Shown piece after piece: positions 28,460 to 38,847 of a stretch of 64,000 nt of DNA. The stretch comes from Bradyrhizobium sp. CCBAU 51765. Lineage in GTDB: Bacteria > Pseudomonadota > Alphaproteobacteria > Rhizobiales > Xanthobacteraceae. A program made the position numbers and the translations under genes. Every line of letters starts with the position of its first letter. Position 1 is the first letter of the stretch. The notes beneath the pieces were generated by a model, which searched no databases, was not told the origin of the DNA, and saw only the letters and a program-made list of their open reading frames with translations. The stretch covers positions 7,181,001 to 7,245,000 of the forward strand of contig NZ_CP030038.1 of assembly GCF_015291725.1 (NCBI RefSeq), given 5' to 3'.

Positions 28460-29824
28460 ATGTCGAGGCAATCTACTCGAGAGAGACTGGAGCCGGTCCT
28501 CGATCCCGCAGAGGAACGCTTGACGAGCCGCGCCGTGTTGGGCGCAACCATCGGCAATATTCTCGAATTCTACGACTTCGGGACCTACAGCTTTTTCGCG
28601 ATACAGATCGGCCAAGCATTCTTCCCGACAACCGACTCTTTCGCTAGCCTCATGCTTTCACTCGCAACCTTCGGCGCAGGTTTTGTAACCAGACCGATCG
28701 GGGCCATCGTCCTCGGCTCGTATTCGGATCGGGCCGGCCGACGGCCCGCGATGACCGCCAGCTTTACCATGATGAGTGCCGCGGTCCTATTGTTAGCTAT
28801 CACTCCATCGTATGAGACAATAGGACTTGCCGCTCCGTCACTGGTCGTCTTCGCACGCTTGCTGCAAGGCTTTGCTCTCGGAGGTGAAGTGGGTCCGACG
28901 ACCGCCTACTTGATGGAAGCGGCCCCCGCTGAGGCGCGCGGTCTTGCTGTCTCCTTTCAGCCCGCGAGCCAACAGATAGCTGCGACGGCCGGAGCGTTGG
29001 TTGGAGAAATACTCTCGCTCACCATGACAAGCGAAGCGCTCAATGCGTACGGATGGCGGATCGCGCTGTCGCTCGGCGCCGCTACGTTGCCGTTTGGACT
29101 TTGGCTGCGGAGCGGCTTACCCGAAACGTTGCATCGGCCCGAGGCGCACGTTCTGGTCACCCAGCCTGGAGGCCAATCGCGTGCCGATCGCCGCATCATA
29201 AGCTTGGGATTTGTCATCTTGGCCAGCTGCACGATCACGACTTATGTGACGGGATATATGACCACCTACGCGATGAACACCCTCCACGTTTCCGCGCCGC
29301 TTGCCTTTGCTATCACGCTCATCAGCAATGCGGGCGGAATTGCTGCAGCACTGCTGGGCGGCCTGCTCGCCGACCGCGCAGGCCGTCGTCGCATCATGAT
29401 ATGGCCGCAGGTCACCGCATTGCTGATGACCTATCCGGTATTCTTGTGGATTGCAGAGAGCCGCAGTGCCTTCGCCCTTCTAGGAGGTCTCGGCGCCCTC
29501 ACCCTGATCGGAACGATTCCGTATAGCGCCTTCTACGTGAGCATGGCCGAAGGTTTGCCCAGGAACATTCGTGGCGGCGCCTTCGCGACGATTTACGCTT
29601 TTGCGATCGCGATTTTCGGAGGCACAGCTCAACCGATCGTCACCTGGCTGATCCACCTCACCGGGAGCCCACTCGTGCCCGCATGGTACATGCTTTTCGC
29701 TGCCGCGGCCGGGCTCTTTGCCATGCTCATGATGCCGGAGACGGCGCCACTCAATTTGACGCCCGACCATAAACGAACCTTCCTAATGCCACGACGGCTA
29801 CCTCGGCATAGCCGGGAAGAATAG
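28460..29824 (+). CDS. MFS transporter, metabolite:H+ symporter type
   Basis: A 454-aa protein with about 12 membrane segments. The loop 2-3 motif reads GSYSDRAGRRPAMTASFTMM, and GFALGGEVGPTTAYLMEAAP matches the fourth-segment motif of the MHS subgroup (ProP, ShiA, KgtP, citrate carriers). It probably imports an organic acid, osmolyte or aromatic acid with protons. The start at 28460 has AGGTCGAGG just before it; the longer frame to 28352 shows no membrane or conserved features. Confidence 0.9.
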   Translation: MSRQSTRERLEPVLDPAEERLTSRAVLGATIGNILEFYDFGTYSFFAIQIGQAFFPTTDSFASLMLSLATFGAGFVTRPIGAIVLGSYSDRAGRRPAMTASFTMMSAAVLLLAITPSYETIGLAAPSLVVFARLLQGFALGGEVGPTTAYLMEAAPAEARGLAVSFQPASQQIAATAGALVGEILSLTMTSEALNAYGWRIALSLGAATLPFGLWLRSGLPETLHRPEAHVLVTQPGGQSRADRRIISLGFVILASCTITTYVTGYMTTYAMNTLHVSAPLAFAITLISNAGGIAAALLGGLLADRAGRRRIMIWPQVTALLMTYPVFLWIAESRSAFALLGGLGALTLIGTIPYSAFYVSMAEGLPRNIRGGAFATIYAFAIAIFGGTAQPIVTWLIHLTGSPLVPAWYMLFAAAAGLFAMLMMPETAPLNLTPDHKRTFLMPRRLPRHSREE

Positions 29825-29906
29825 ACATCCATGACGTCCGAAATGCGAACCATCGAACCGAAGGGCGCTACGGGCGTGACATGGAATAGCTATAGAAATT
29901 CGACTA

Positions 29907-29958
29907 GTTTTAGATCGAGCTGCGGCTCGCATCGGAACACAGCATCGGGATCTAAAAC
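29907..29958. repeat. inverted repeat with perfect 10-bp arms
   Basis: GTTTTAGATC at 29907-29916 pairs with GATCTAAAAC at 29949-29958; inside is a smaller hairpin GAGC-TGCG-GCTC. It lies 80 bases after the MFS gene and could act as a terminator-like structure or be a small mobile relic. There is no T-run of a classic intrinsic terminator. Confidence 0.5.
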
Positions 29959-30185
29959 GACTTTTCCCGTTTACCCAACCTACGCCGATGCGGCGGCTGC
30001 GCGATTGGCGGTGGTCAACGATTGGCTGAAAGTGAGCAATCGCTTTGATCAACTTAAGAGAATTAAGATGGCGCCACTTGCACCATCTGCCAGCGTAACC
30101 GTGCGGCACGAGGACGCGGCCGCAGTCGGAGCAAGCGGCCGCACGAGGCTCGATCCTCGTTCTCTGCTTGATTTGTTTTCCGTCC

Positions 30186-30392
30186 TCAGTGTCGCACGCA
30201 CGAGGGATCGGTCAAACAAAAGAACAGGTCGCAGATACCTTCCAACGGGTCGTCCGCGCACTGAGGATATGATGTATCGGCTACCCCCACCCTGCCGGCA
30301 ACCGGTTGCGCGGCAACTTTTGCAGCAAAAGGAGGCACCGCCGCCGTTGCAAGCGCGAGGGCGCTCGCCGTCACTAACACAGACTTTTTCAT
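30186..30392 (-). CDS. small secreted cysteine-containing protein
   Basis: A 68-aa frame with a textbook signal peptide (MKKSVLVTASALALATAAVP... to AAQ) and a short mature part with four cysteines (QCADD, GICDLFFCLTD, SCVRH). No family is recognised. The signal peptide and the clean start (GGGAAGCGATTTCTCGA upstream) support it. Confidence 0.6.
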   Translation of the reverse strand: MKKSVLVTASALALATAAVPPFAAKVAAQPVAGRVGVADTSYPQCADDPLEGICDLFFCLTDPSCVRH

Positions 30393-30408
30393 TCGAGAAA
30401 TCGCTTCC

Positions 30409-31716
30409 CTAGGTTAGCCCCAACCGTCCTCGAGGGTCTATATGACGACCCTGTAAGCGGTAAAATTGATTTTCTTGATCAGATCTATCTACGGAATGGA
30501 TAAGCTCGGACATCACCGTATGGCTCAGTCTTAACCCGCTCGTAACCTGCAAATCTGCTTCGTGATGGAACGCTCGACGAGGGAGCCGTCGATGTATGTC
30601 TCGTGGTGCTCGAGCAGAGCGTCTTCTTGGATCTTTCTTTTCAACGTCCGAGCGAGACCATAGCCGTTTTTCATGGTCGCGAACATGCGCTGCCCCAAAC
30701 TCACTTGCGTCACAGTTAGAGACGCACGATTGCTCCTCAGCGCTGGGAGGAGTGCGAAGATCGTTGAGGCGACGGGCGACGAGTTTCACACGCGGCTTAA
30801 CCAACGGCTCGCCGAAGCAGGCCTACGGGCGATATCGATGCCGTGCGAACGTTAGGACCTCAAGTCGTTAGCGAGATCGCCCGCGAGATCAAAGGCGCGG
30901 TGATGCACCGGGTGCTTAGGGCGCATGGCATCGAGCTGTAAAAGACGGTCAGACCTATGTCGCTGTCGTGAGCTCGGGCCCTGACTCAATGGACAGTCTC
31001 CGCCAAGCTGATCGGGCGGTGGAGGCCCTCTTCGGGCGATGCCGCCGGTCGGTCGCTCGTGACGGCGACTGAACAAGCAGCGACATGACTGACCATGCGT
31101 TCATGTATTGGGATTGTCGGCGCGGCTCGGCGCGCCATAGCAGTTGAAACAAAGCACCTTTGACGTCACTCGGCTCGGGAAGCTCAAGGAAGAACGACGA
31201 GCCCCAGCATCTTTTGGGGGCCAAGGAGGCGTGATGCTGGGGCCGTCGTAGCCTTTTGCAAGAGTAGCAAACAGGCAGCGTTGTTGTGCACCGCCCCATT
31301 TGATTCGTCAAAGCTGCCCTGATGGTCAGCTCCCCTGCACCCGGACCATCCGCGATCTGTTGAAGCTCTGCCGATGGTTTGCGCGCCAGTTTGCCGCGGG
31401 CAGGCAGGTGAAAGCACTGTTACATCCGGGCGGGCCGCCGGCATCAGGTACATGTTCTCCATCTGCAATACTCGGCGGCCTAACTTCTCGCATCGGCGCC
31501 GATGTTCGCCACTGCCCGGAATGGCGGCTTGCTTCCGGAACAACCGACAATCCTCCGGGCCGGCTGGTAACCGTGCAGTGAGGTGTGCTCTCTCCCAGGC
31601 TCCGTTCTTCTGTAAGATGGAGCTGAAGGACCAAGGCGCTGCTCAGGCAATGCGCCGAGCCGATTCTAAGGCATGAACGCTGCCACCGAACGGCTCACCG
31701 CCGCAAGACAACCAGC
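30409..31716. other. degenerate region without intact gene
   Basis: Short frames on both strands, for example a plus frame ending IAREIKGAVMHRVLRAHGIEL at about 30931 and a minus frame ending ETYIDGSLVERSITKQICRL near 30531, look like ends of decayed genes. I could not assign them to families. Confidence 0.4.
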
Positions 31717-33508
31717 TCACTCGATCCGCAGTTGAGCCAGCTGCGCTGAAACGTGCTGCGGATCGGGAAGCGGCTGCCACGGCTGGCCAGCGGCGGTGCT
31801 CAACAAGGACCTACAGAACGCAGGAGTGAGCTTGCCGCGGTGGATCACGACATTCTCGTGACCCTCGGCGGCTCGCGCGTTCTGCCAATGCTGATTGTAT
31901 CCGCGCTGTTCGTCGGACTTCACGTGGCAGGCGGCGAATTCGCGATCGCTAAGCGTTGCCAATTGCCAGGCATGAACCGGCCGCTCGGTATGGATGTGCC
32001 CCCACATCGGCCTTGGCATCGCGCCGCTGCGCAGCGCCCTGGGCTGCAGCTTGATCTCGAATAGCTTCCCTGGCTCTCCCTTCAAGGCGCGCGGCGGATC
32101 CACTGACTCCAGTTCCCCCGCCGCGCGCAGCTGGTCGAGGTACTCTTGCGATGGAAACGGGTAGGTCTTCATGCAATCACTCGTGATCACTGCCCTCTGC
32201 GCTTTCAATGATCTTGCCTGTCCCTGCAGCTCGGACAACATCCCATTGAGCCGGACTATTTTGTCGTGCACTTCGGGAACTTGCGAAGGCGTGAGCAGGC
32301 CACGTCGGCGAGGCTCCTGCAGCGCGGTAACACAGGCCCCACTTTCGTCGGCCTGCGTCTGCAAGCGCGTAATAACCCGACCCAAGACGTGTTCGGCATC
32401 CTCGGGCTTCATCTGGCGCACCTGCGAGACCGCGCTCTGCTGAGCCGGCAGATCGAACTGCAGCAGCTTGTCCAATCGCTCAGGTAATCCCGCCAGGCTT
32501 CCTTGGACGGCGGCGCCTGCCACATCTGGAGGTGCTCGGTTGCAGCGGATGAGGCGCGTGCTTCCTCCATGGTGGCGAGCTTCTTGGTACCGAGATCTGA
32601 GCGCACGATAACCTTGCGCGTCGGAGCCGTAGCGGTATCGGGCCTAGCGAGTTGCGGCTCGGATGAGCTGGCCGTTGAACTCCCCTCGCCTGCAGCCGCC
32701 GCGCGCCTTCCTTTTGCTTTTGCTTTTCCTTTTCCTTTTCTGCCTGAATTGCCTTGGCTCACCCCGGCAGTATTTTCCGGCAGCGCAGCCCAAGCCGGCC
32801 GTTCAATCGTGGCTGGCGTAGTTGGCTGCAATGCAAGCAGCCGCATGACCTCGTTCGCGGTCACCCACGCCCCTTCCTCGATCTCGTCCAGCAACTGCAG
32901 GGGAACTTCAGCTCCCGTTCCGACCTGCCTCAGGCTGGCAACCATGCCGCTCAGCCCAGATGCAAATTCCGAAAGCCGCTCCATGACTCCTTCCAGAACG
33001 GCGCGATGCTCCGCGTCGAGCACTGCTCCATCGCGGTGCAGTACGGCGTCGCACGTGGAGACGAATGCCGGAAAAACATCCCCGACGAAGGTCTCGAGCA
33101 GACGCACCCGCCCGCTCTCGTCCATCAGGGCATCGCGCACGTCTGGGTCGAGCGTGCTCGCTCGCGAGTCAATCAAGAGCTTCGCGAGAGCAATCCGCGT
33201 TTGCAGATACACGCACCTCGTATTGAGAGCCCAGCCAGTATGCAGTCTCAGTGCAGCCTCTTCAGCCTTGCGCATCTCGGGCGTGCTGCTTGGCAAGTGG
33301 GCAGTAGCCGCACAGACAGACTGTATCCGATCAAGGCGCAACACCTTCTTTCCCCACCATTCCATGTGGGCTGCATAGTGGTTCGAAAAGATTGACTGCG
33401 TGCTCCCGGGAAGAGGCTGGGCTCCATGCTCGAACCGCTCACGTCTTCGGTGTTGCCGGCTCCTACGGCCCCAACTTCCGATGCGCCGGGTCGGCCAATG
33501 CCTGTCAT
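31717..33508 (-). pseudogene. effector-like protein gene broken by frameshifts
   Basis: Three pieces join into one protein of roughly 590 residues. The N-terminus (MTGIGRPGASEVGAVGAGNT, rich in Gly/Ser/Pro as in type III secretion signals) starts at 33508. A shift near 33390 leads into SIFSNHYAAHMEWWGKKVLR and a long helical part with a Lys/Ala/Gly-rich linker (GKGKAKAKGRRAAAAGEGSS). A second shift near 32480 leads into GLPERLDKLLQFDLPAQQ and on to the end at 31717 (QHVSAQLAQLRIE). A tts box lies about 55 bases upstream of the first ATG. I do not recognise the effector family. It could be two real genes, but the overlapping frames read better as one. Confidence 0.65.
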
Positions 33509-33558
33509 GCTTCGTCTTCAATAAAAGTCGCGAATGTGCAGCCCGTCTGGATAGACCG

Positions 33559-33582
33559 TGTGACTGACGACTAGCTGACCAA
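33559..33582 (-). promoter_or_regulatory. tts box (TtsI-binding site), minus strand
   Basis: On the minus strand GTCAGCTAGTCGTCAGTC matches the tts-box core GTCAG-CTT-N-TCGAAAGCT at 13 of 17 defined positions. It lies directly upstream of the frameshifted effector-like gene at 33508, the usual spacing. Confidence 0.6.
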
Positions 33583-34094
33583 AAGCGCTCTTGCGGATGC
33601 AAAAGAAAGCCGAGTCACCTGAAGTTCCATTTCCGCCGGAGCTCTGATGTTGCTGAACAGAGCGATGCGGGTAACCGCGTCCGTGTAAGCACCCGCGACG
33701 TGACCGCGGCTGAGGTGCTCTGGCCTTGACGCGATCCGGTACGAGTCTTGCCCCTCTGGTGGTGGCTCTGTCGACGCCGACTGAGTCAAGCCGTCCGCCA
33801 AACGTTAGTGGTAGCCGGGAGAACAGTCGGCGCCCAATCGGCGAATTATGGTCAAGCAGAAATGGCCAGCTTATAATTGGCAGACCTACGCTCGCCACAC
33901 GCGTCCTACTAACGGTAAGGGGACTTCGACATAAGAGCTTAACAATCTAGCGGCCGTACACCGATGACGAGATACTGAGGGACGATCAGCATCGATATTT
34001 TTCGTCGTTCCAACCAGCTGAAATGACCTTCCACAGATCCTCGGGCTGCATTTCGCAAAAGTGCGGCGCCCATCCGGGTCCGGTGAGATCACCT

Positions 34095-34448
34095 TCATAG
34101 AAACATTGCAGCGAGCACACCAAACGCACCGAGAACCAGCCCAATCAGCGAACCGGCGGTCGGCACGTCTCTGAAGAGCAGAACCGTGAGTATCGGTTCC
34201 ACGACCAGGATCGCTCCCACGGATATCGCGACAATGATCCAAATATTCTTCAGATGCATGTAGCCCAGCGCGTATCCGAGAACGAGCAGGATGCCACCCA
34301 AGCATACCAGGAGAAACATCGGCCAAAGCATCGCCAGATCGCCACCGGCCTTTCCGAATTGCCTTGAGGCAATTAACTCCGCGAATATCGAAAGAGCTTC
34401 TCCAAGGAAAATTGCTGCCACAGCTACAATTTTCAATATCAAGGTCAT
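34095..34448 (-). CDS. small four-helix membrane protein, SMR/EamA-like
   Basis: A 117-aa protein with four hydrophobic stretches (IVAVAAIFLGEALSIFAE, LWPMFLLVCLGGILLVLGYA, IWIIVAISVGAILVVEP, LIGLVLGAFGVLAAMFL). Length and topology match small multidrug-resistance or half-size EamA transporters, which usually pair up to export small molecules. A conserved membrane Glu (LGEALS) sits in helix 1 as in SMR proteins. It is on the same strand as the P450/PanC-like/pentapeptide genes. Confidence 0.7.
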   Translation of the reverse strand: MTLILKIVAVAAIFLGEALSIFAELIASRQFGKAGGDLAMLWPMFLLVCLGGILLVLGYALGYMHLKNIWIIVAISVGAILVVEPILTVLLFRDVPTAGSLIGLVLGAFGVLAAMFL

Positions 34449-34720
34449 TGCCCTCTATGGTTTCGGCTATTCGAGGGTGGCCCGGAGACCTGCATCGGAG
34501 TAGCCGTTGAGGTTCACTTTTCGGCATGCCAAGCGCTTGCGGAGACGCGCGCCTCACCTATCGCTTCTCGCAGGCCTTTCCAAGCGTTTGCCGGGCCGGT
34601 TATTGGCTTCCGACATGCAGCATTGTTTCCATCGATCACCGCAGCTGCGCTTCTTGCAGAAACCAAACATGGTTCAGGGCAAGCCCGCTCCGCCGCCTGC
34701 GTGAGCAGAACAACTTTTGC

Positions 34721-35968
34721 TTAGGCTGCAATCTGCACGGGAAGAGCGGAATAGCCGTGCACGAAGTTAGACGCAATCCGCTCGGGTTCGCCGACAACCT
34801 CGAACCCCAATTGCGCAGACAAAATCTCTTCCCAGAGGACTCTCAACTGCAGTTCCGCAAGATGTCGACCAAGACAGCGATGGATGCCGAATCCGAACGA
34901 GAGGTGCTGCCTCACATTTTTGCGGTCGATCATAAAATTGTCGGCGTCCTCAATGATCTCTTCGTCCCTGTTACCGGAGATGTACCACATGACGACCTTG
35001 TCGCCTTTCCTGATCTGTTTTCCGCCTATGATGCTGTCGATCGCTGCGGTACGGCGCATATGTGCGATTGGCGTCTGGTACCGAATAATCTCGGACACGG
35101 CGCTTGAGATTAGCTTGGGATTGTCAATTAGCTTTCGCAGCTCGGAGGGATATTGACTCATGAACAGGAGGCCTCCGGTAATTGAGTTGCGCGTGGTGTC
35201 GTTTCCCCCAACGATCAGCAGAATCAAATTTCCGAGAAACTCGCTCGGCTCCATCTGGCGTGTGACGGGCGAATGCGCCATCAGGGAAATCAAATCGAGG
35301 CGCGGCTCGGCATTGATGCGCTCGTTCCAAAGCCGGGTGAAATACTCCAGGCACTCGGACAAGATGGTGCTTCGCCTGTCCCAGCTGTCGATTGCATGGC
35401 CTGCTTTCGGAGCTGTAACAGCAACGTCTGACCAATAGGTCAGCAGTCGCCGATCCTCAAATGGAAAGTCGAACAGCGTGGCGAGCATTTGCGTCGTCAA
35501 CTCTATGGACACCATGTCCACCCAGTTAAAGGCCTCATTGCGCGGCAAGCCCGCGAGAATCGCCCTGACCCGAGACCGGATCAAGCTTTCGAGCTTCGTC
35601 AAGCTTTCCGGTCCGACGATCGGGCTCACGGTATTGCGCTGCTCGGCGTGCTTGGGAGGCCCCATCTTGATGAAGCTCGGGGTCCAGTGCTCGCCAGGCA
35701 TGTCGACAATAGTGACACCTTGTTCGGACGAGAACTCTTTGTGGTTTGTGTCGACGGCTACGATATCCCGGTATTTCGTCACGGACCAATATGGACCATG
35801 AGCACTGTCTTGACAGTAGTGAACGGGATCTTCCTTTCGCAGCCGCTCAAAGCAAGCCCACATGCTGTCGTCTTGAAAGCGCTTGCCGTCGCTTACATCC
35901 AGCTTACTGAGCGGGATAACACACGAATCCTCAGCCCTATAATCTTCCGATCGCCTTGTCATGATCAT
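34721..35968 (-). CDS. cytochrome P450
   Basis: A 415-aa soluble bacterial P450. The heme-binding loop is HLSFGFGIHRCLGRHLA with the cysteine ligand near residue 355; the I-helix oxygen-activation motif is VGGNDTTRN and the ExxR motif is EIIRY. It inserts one oxygen atom into an unknown small molecule and needs ferredoxin partners encoded elsewhere. I use the ATG at 35968; the frame runs to 36079, but the extra residues are low-complexity Arg/Ser. The subfamily cannot be named with certainty. Confidence 0.92.
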   Translation of the reverse strand: MIMTRRSEDYRAEDSCVIPLSKLDVSDGKRFQDDSMWACFERLRKEDPVHYCQDSAHGPYWSVTKYRDIVAVDTNHKEFSSEQGVTIVDMPGEHWTPSFIKMGPPKHAEQRNTVSPIVGPESLTKLESLIRSRVRAILAGLPRNEAFNWVDMVSIELTTQMLATLFDFPFEDRRLLTYWSDVAVTAPKAGHAIDSWDRRSTILSECLEYFTRLWNERINAEPRLDLISLMAHSPVTRQMEPSEFLGNLILLIVGGNDTTRNSITGGLLFMSQYPSELRKLIDNPKLISSAVSEIIRYQTPIAHMRRTAAIDSIIGGKQIRKGDKVVMWYISGNRDEEIIEDADNFMIDRKNVRQHLSFGFGIHRCLGRHLAELQLRVLWEEILSAQLGFEVVGEPERIASNFVHGYSALPVQIAA

Positions 35969-36292
35969 CTCTGCAGATTCTGCTCTCGAGAGTTTACGGC
36001 GTGGTGCGATTCGTCGCCTTCGAGCTGCCGCAGCGCTTGGCTGCGACGGGCCGCTCGACCAGGCTACCTCACAGTGCAACTAGCCTCGCCCTACCATGTC
36101 GGGCAGTAAGGATCGCATTGACTTTCCAAGTCGATGTACTCAATGGATCAATGAGTGCTCTCAGCGCTGGTTAGAGATGGCTATGCGCTGGAGGCAACAT
36201 CAAGCCGAGTACACCTTCATAAGGTGACGCTCGCTTTGGGATACGGCCCGAACGGATAGCTTTCTCAAGGTCATGGATGAATAATCGTCTGG

Positions 36293-37174
36293 CTAGGACT
36301 GTTCAGGCAGATCGATCCAGATATCCGAAGGACCCTTCACGAGAGTATCTTGATCTGGAACGTAGATATTATCGAAGATCCTGAGACCATGAGCCGTTGC
36401 CGCTCCAAAAATGATGAAAGGGAGCTCGACTTGCTCCAGGTCTTCGAAGTTGTCGGCGCCGACGATTCGAACAAAATCGAGATTAAAGTGCCGGAACTTG
36501 ATCTGAGATGTGGCCGACGCGACCAAATCCTTCACACTAGATACCCCTCGGGCGATCTCTTTCCTCGAATGGTTGAGTGCCGTGAAAAGGCACGACAGTT
36601 CATCAAGCTCGGAACGGCTAAATCGCCTCAAACGCGACGAAATGGGCACTCCGTTCTTGTATCTCACGGTCGGCACAAACCTTATCTCGCAATCCAGAAG
36701 GAGGTCTGCGACGGCGCGCTTCACCAGGATCGCCTGACCGATATCTTTCAGGCCGAAGTAGCTGCGAGTTGGCCTCGCATAGCAGATCCAGCGGACTGCC
36801 CCGGTAACGGCTTCCTTCAAATAGGCGTCAGGCCCCCCTAGACGCAAATGACAGTCGCCTTGCGATACAAAGGTTCGATAGCCAGGCGGGAACATTTCGG
36901 TGTCGTTCGAGGAAATTACGGCAGTTGCTCCCGAGCGCAATGCAAGTCCAATATCCTCGTCCAAATTGAAGTCGTAGCTCCCACCCGGTCTAAGCTGGAT
37001 CTTGTTCGGGTAGACTGTGACGATCGCGACGTCATTTTCCGATGCCGCCCTTTTGATCAGTTCTGCATGCCCAAGATGCAGGGCTCCGAGAGTATGTACC
37101 GTCCCGATAGTCTGCCCTGTTCTCGCCACCTCCCGGATTAACGCTTTACCTGCGGAAAGACATGCCAGATGCAT
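36293..37174 (-). CDS. divergent PanC-like (pantothenate synthetase family) ligase
   Basis: The 293-aa protein keeps the ATP site of the family: HLGH at 33-36 (HIGH-like, in GTVHTLGALHLGHAELI), YFGLKDIGQ at 139-147 and an SSR motif at 179-181 (KMSKS-like, in NGVPISSRLRRFS). The pantoate-binding segment is altered: VYPNKIQL replaces FVNPTQF, and AYLKEAVTGAVRW replaces the usual RPGHFRGVATV. It probably adenylates a carboxylic acid and joins it to an amine, but perhaps not pantoate and beta-alanine. The upstream gap of 190 bases to the pentapeptide gene contains only a weak GTG-started 64-codon frame. Confidence 0.8.
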   Translation of the reverse strand: MHLACLSAGKALIREVARTGQTIGTVHTLGALHLGHAELIKRAASENDVAIVTVYPNKIQLRPGGSYDFNLDEDIGLALRSGATAVISSNDTEMFPPGYRTFVSQGDCHLRLGGPDAYLKEAVTGAVRWICYARPTRSYFGLKDIGQAILVKRAVADLLLDCEIRFVPTVRYKNGVPISSRLRRFSRSELDELSCLFTALNHSRKEIARGVSSVKDLVASATSQIKFRHFNLDFVRIVGADNFEDLEQVELPFIIFGAATAHGLRIFDNIYVPDQDTLVKGPSDIWIDLPEQS

Positions 37175-37365
37175 TTTCTACTCCAGTCTCTTTGAATGCC
37201 AAAAGAGCGTCGGTCGGATCGCAAAGGTCTGCCCTGCCTCTCGTATCCGACGATGCCAGGGAGCCCCATAGCGCTTAAGCGCTCGCTCACAGCACGAACG
37301 ACCGCCCAGACCTGTCCTAAGCTCGCCGACACTGCATTGCCTTCTATTTGCAGTCCCCGAATCCG

Positions 37366-38847
37366 TCAGGTAGACCCTTCTCGACCCCGTCTGATCAAGG
37401 ATGAGAATTCAGTCAGATAGCTTGATGACGCGCGTGGCTGATCCCCCTTCAGAGCGGCCTGTAGGCCCGGACATCGGTCTGCAAAGAACGGTGGCTCGAA
37501 TGTGGTTATCTTAGCGCCCGAAAAGTCCACCTTTACGAAGCTGGCCTGGAACGGCGACATCCCACTCAGGTTCGCCTCGCGCAAGGACGATTGGTTCATG
37601 CGAACGTACGCGGCCCGCGTTGCCTCCAGATTGGTTCTCGTCATTCCTGCGGCGAGATATGCCTGAACGAGATTCGATCCTTCGAGATTTGCCTCATCCA
37701 GTGCCATTGATTGCGGGGGATCACCGGTGATCATCGACCTGTAAAGGTAAGCATTGGATAGGTCTGCACGTTCGAGATCGCAGTCGCGCACAAAGCTAGA
37801 GCGGCCACGAAAGCCAGATAATTTGGCGGCTCGCATTGTGCTCTCTGTTATAGAAATGCATTCGCCTGATGCCAGAGACAGGTCCGCTCCGTCGAGCTCG
37901 CAGGAATGAATGGATGCACCGTTAAGCACGGCACCGACGAGGTTTGCGTTGGACAAGCTTACGGACAGAAGCCGCGCCTCGGTCAGGTCCGTCTGCTCAA
38001 GCTCCGCATTTGGAAGATTTGACAAGTGAATATCAGCAAATGGTGCGCACATGCCTCTCGCTGCGATGCGGCCGCTTACCTTTGAGAGTCTCAGATACGG
38101 AAGATGAGCGCCTTCCAGGACAAGACCATCGACCGAGGTGGGACGCACAATCGATAAACAGCTCCCCTTTGACTGGAAGAACGAGCAAGACGCCAGATGT
38201 GATTTCGTGATCGTGAGTTGGCTCAGCTTGGCAAAGCGGAAGGAAGCGGAAGGAAGGAAACATTCATTAATGGTCGAACCCTGTAGCTCCGCGCCATCGA
38301 ATACAGCATCACTCGCGTCGCATTGGTAAGCGAGAAGCCCGCTGAGCATGGCGTTATCGAAGCGTGTCCTTTTCATGCTGCAACCGTGAAACAGGCTGCC
38401 TGTTGCATCAATTACATTGCGCAGACTGGCATCGTCGAAGTTGCACACCTGCGCTGCAATCGCATGCATATACGCATAATCGAGCTTGGCCCCACGGAAA
38501 CTTGCCCTCTCTAGCCCCGGACAGATAAGATTCGCCCCAGAAAGGTCTGCCCGATCCAACATTGCTCCGTAGAGCTGCGCACGATTGAGGGTACAGCGTC
38601 GCAACGGGAAGTCTGACAGGTCGTGACCGTTAAAGTTCTCGGACGATAGCTGCAAGCCAATCCCGGTCCTTCCGATCGCCTCTTCGGTTCGCCTCCCAAC
38701 CGCAGCCACCGCGCGCAGCCGATCGGCAGCTCGGCTCCAGTACCGAACAAAGTCGCCATCTGATGATAGGTTGTGCTTCGGATCTGACCAGTGCTCTGCC
38801 CCTTCATTCGCGGTGCACTCACTATCAGGGCCGATCGTTTGCGACAT
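37366..38847 (-). CDS. pentapeptide-repeat protein
   Basis: A 493-aa protein. After about 75 ordinary residues it consists mostly of A(D/N)LxX pentapeptides (for example LYGAMLDRADLSGANLICPG, LTEARLLSVSLSNANLVGAV and LSNAYLYRSM), which fold into a right-handed four-sided beta helix. Such helices can mimic DNA and shield gyrase (Qnr, MfpA, McbG), serve as scaffolds or be secreted. No signal peptide is seen. It is the first gene of the run that includes the PanC-like ligase and the P450. Confidence 0.9.
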   Translation of the reverse strand: MSQTIGPDSECTANEGAEHWSDPKHNLSSDGDFVRYWSRAADRLRAVAAVGRRTEEAIGRTGIGLQLSSENFNGHDLSDFPLRRCTLNRAQLYGAMLDRADLSGANLICPGLERASFRGAKLDYAYMHAIAAQVCNFDDASLRNVIDATGSLFHGCSMKRTRFDNAMLSGLLAYQCDASDAVFDGAELQGSTINECFLPSASFRFAKLSQLTITKSHLASCSFFQSKGSCLSIVRPTSVDGLVLEGAHLPYLRLSKVSGRIAARGMCAPFADIHLSNLPNAELEQTDLTEARLLSVSLSNANLVGAVLNGASIHSCELDGADLSLASGECISITESTMRAAKLSGFRGRSSFVRDCDLERADLSNAYLYRSMITGDPPQSMALDEANLEGSNLVQAYLAAGMTRTNLEATRAAYVRMNQSSLREANLSGMSPFQASFVKVDFSGAKITTFEPPFFADRCPGLQAALKGDQPRASSSYLTEFSSLIRRGREGST

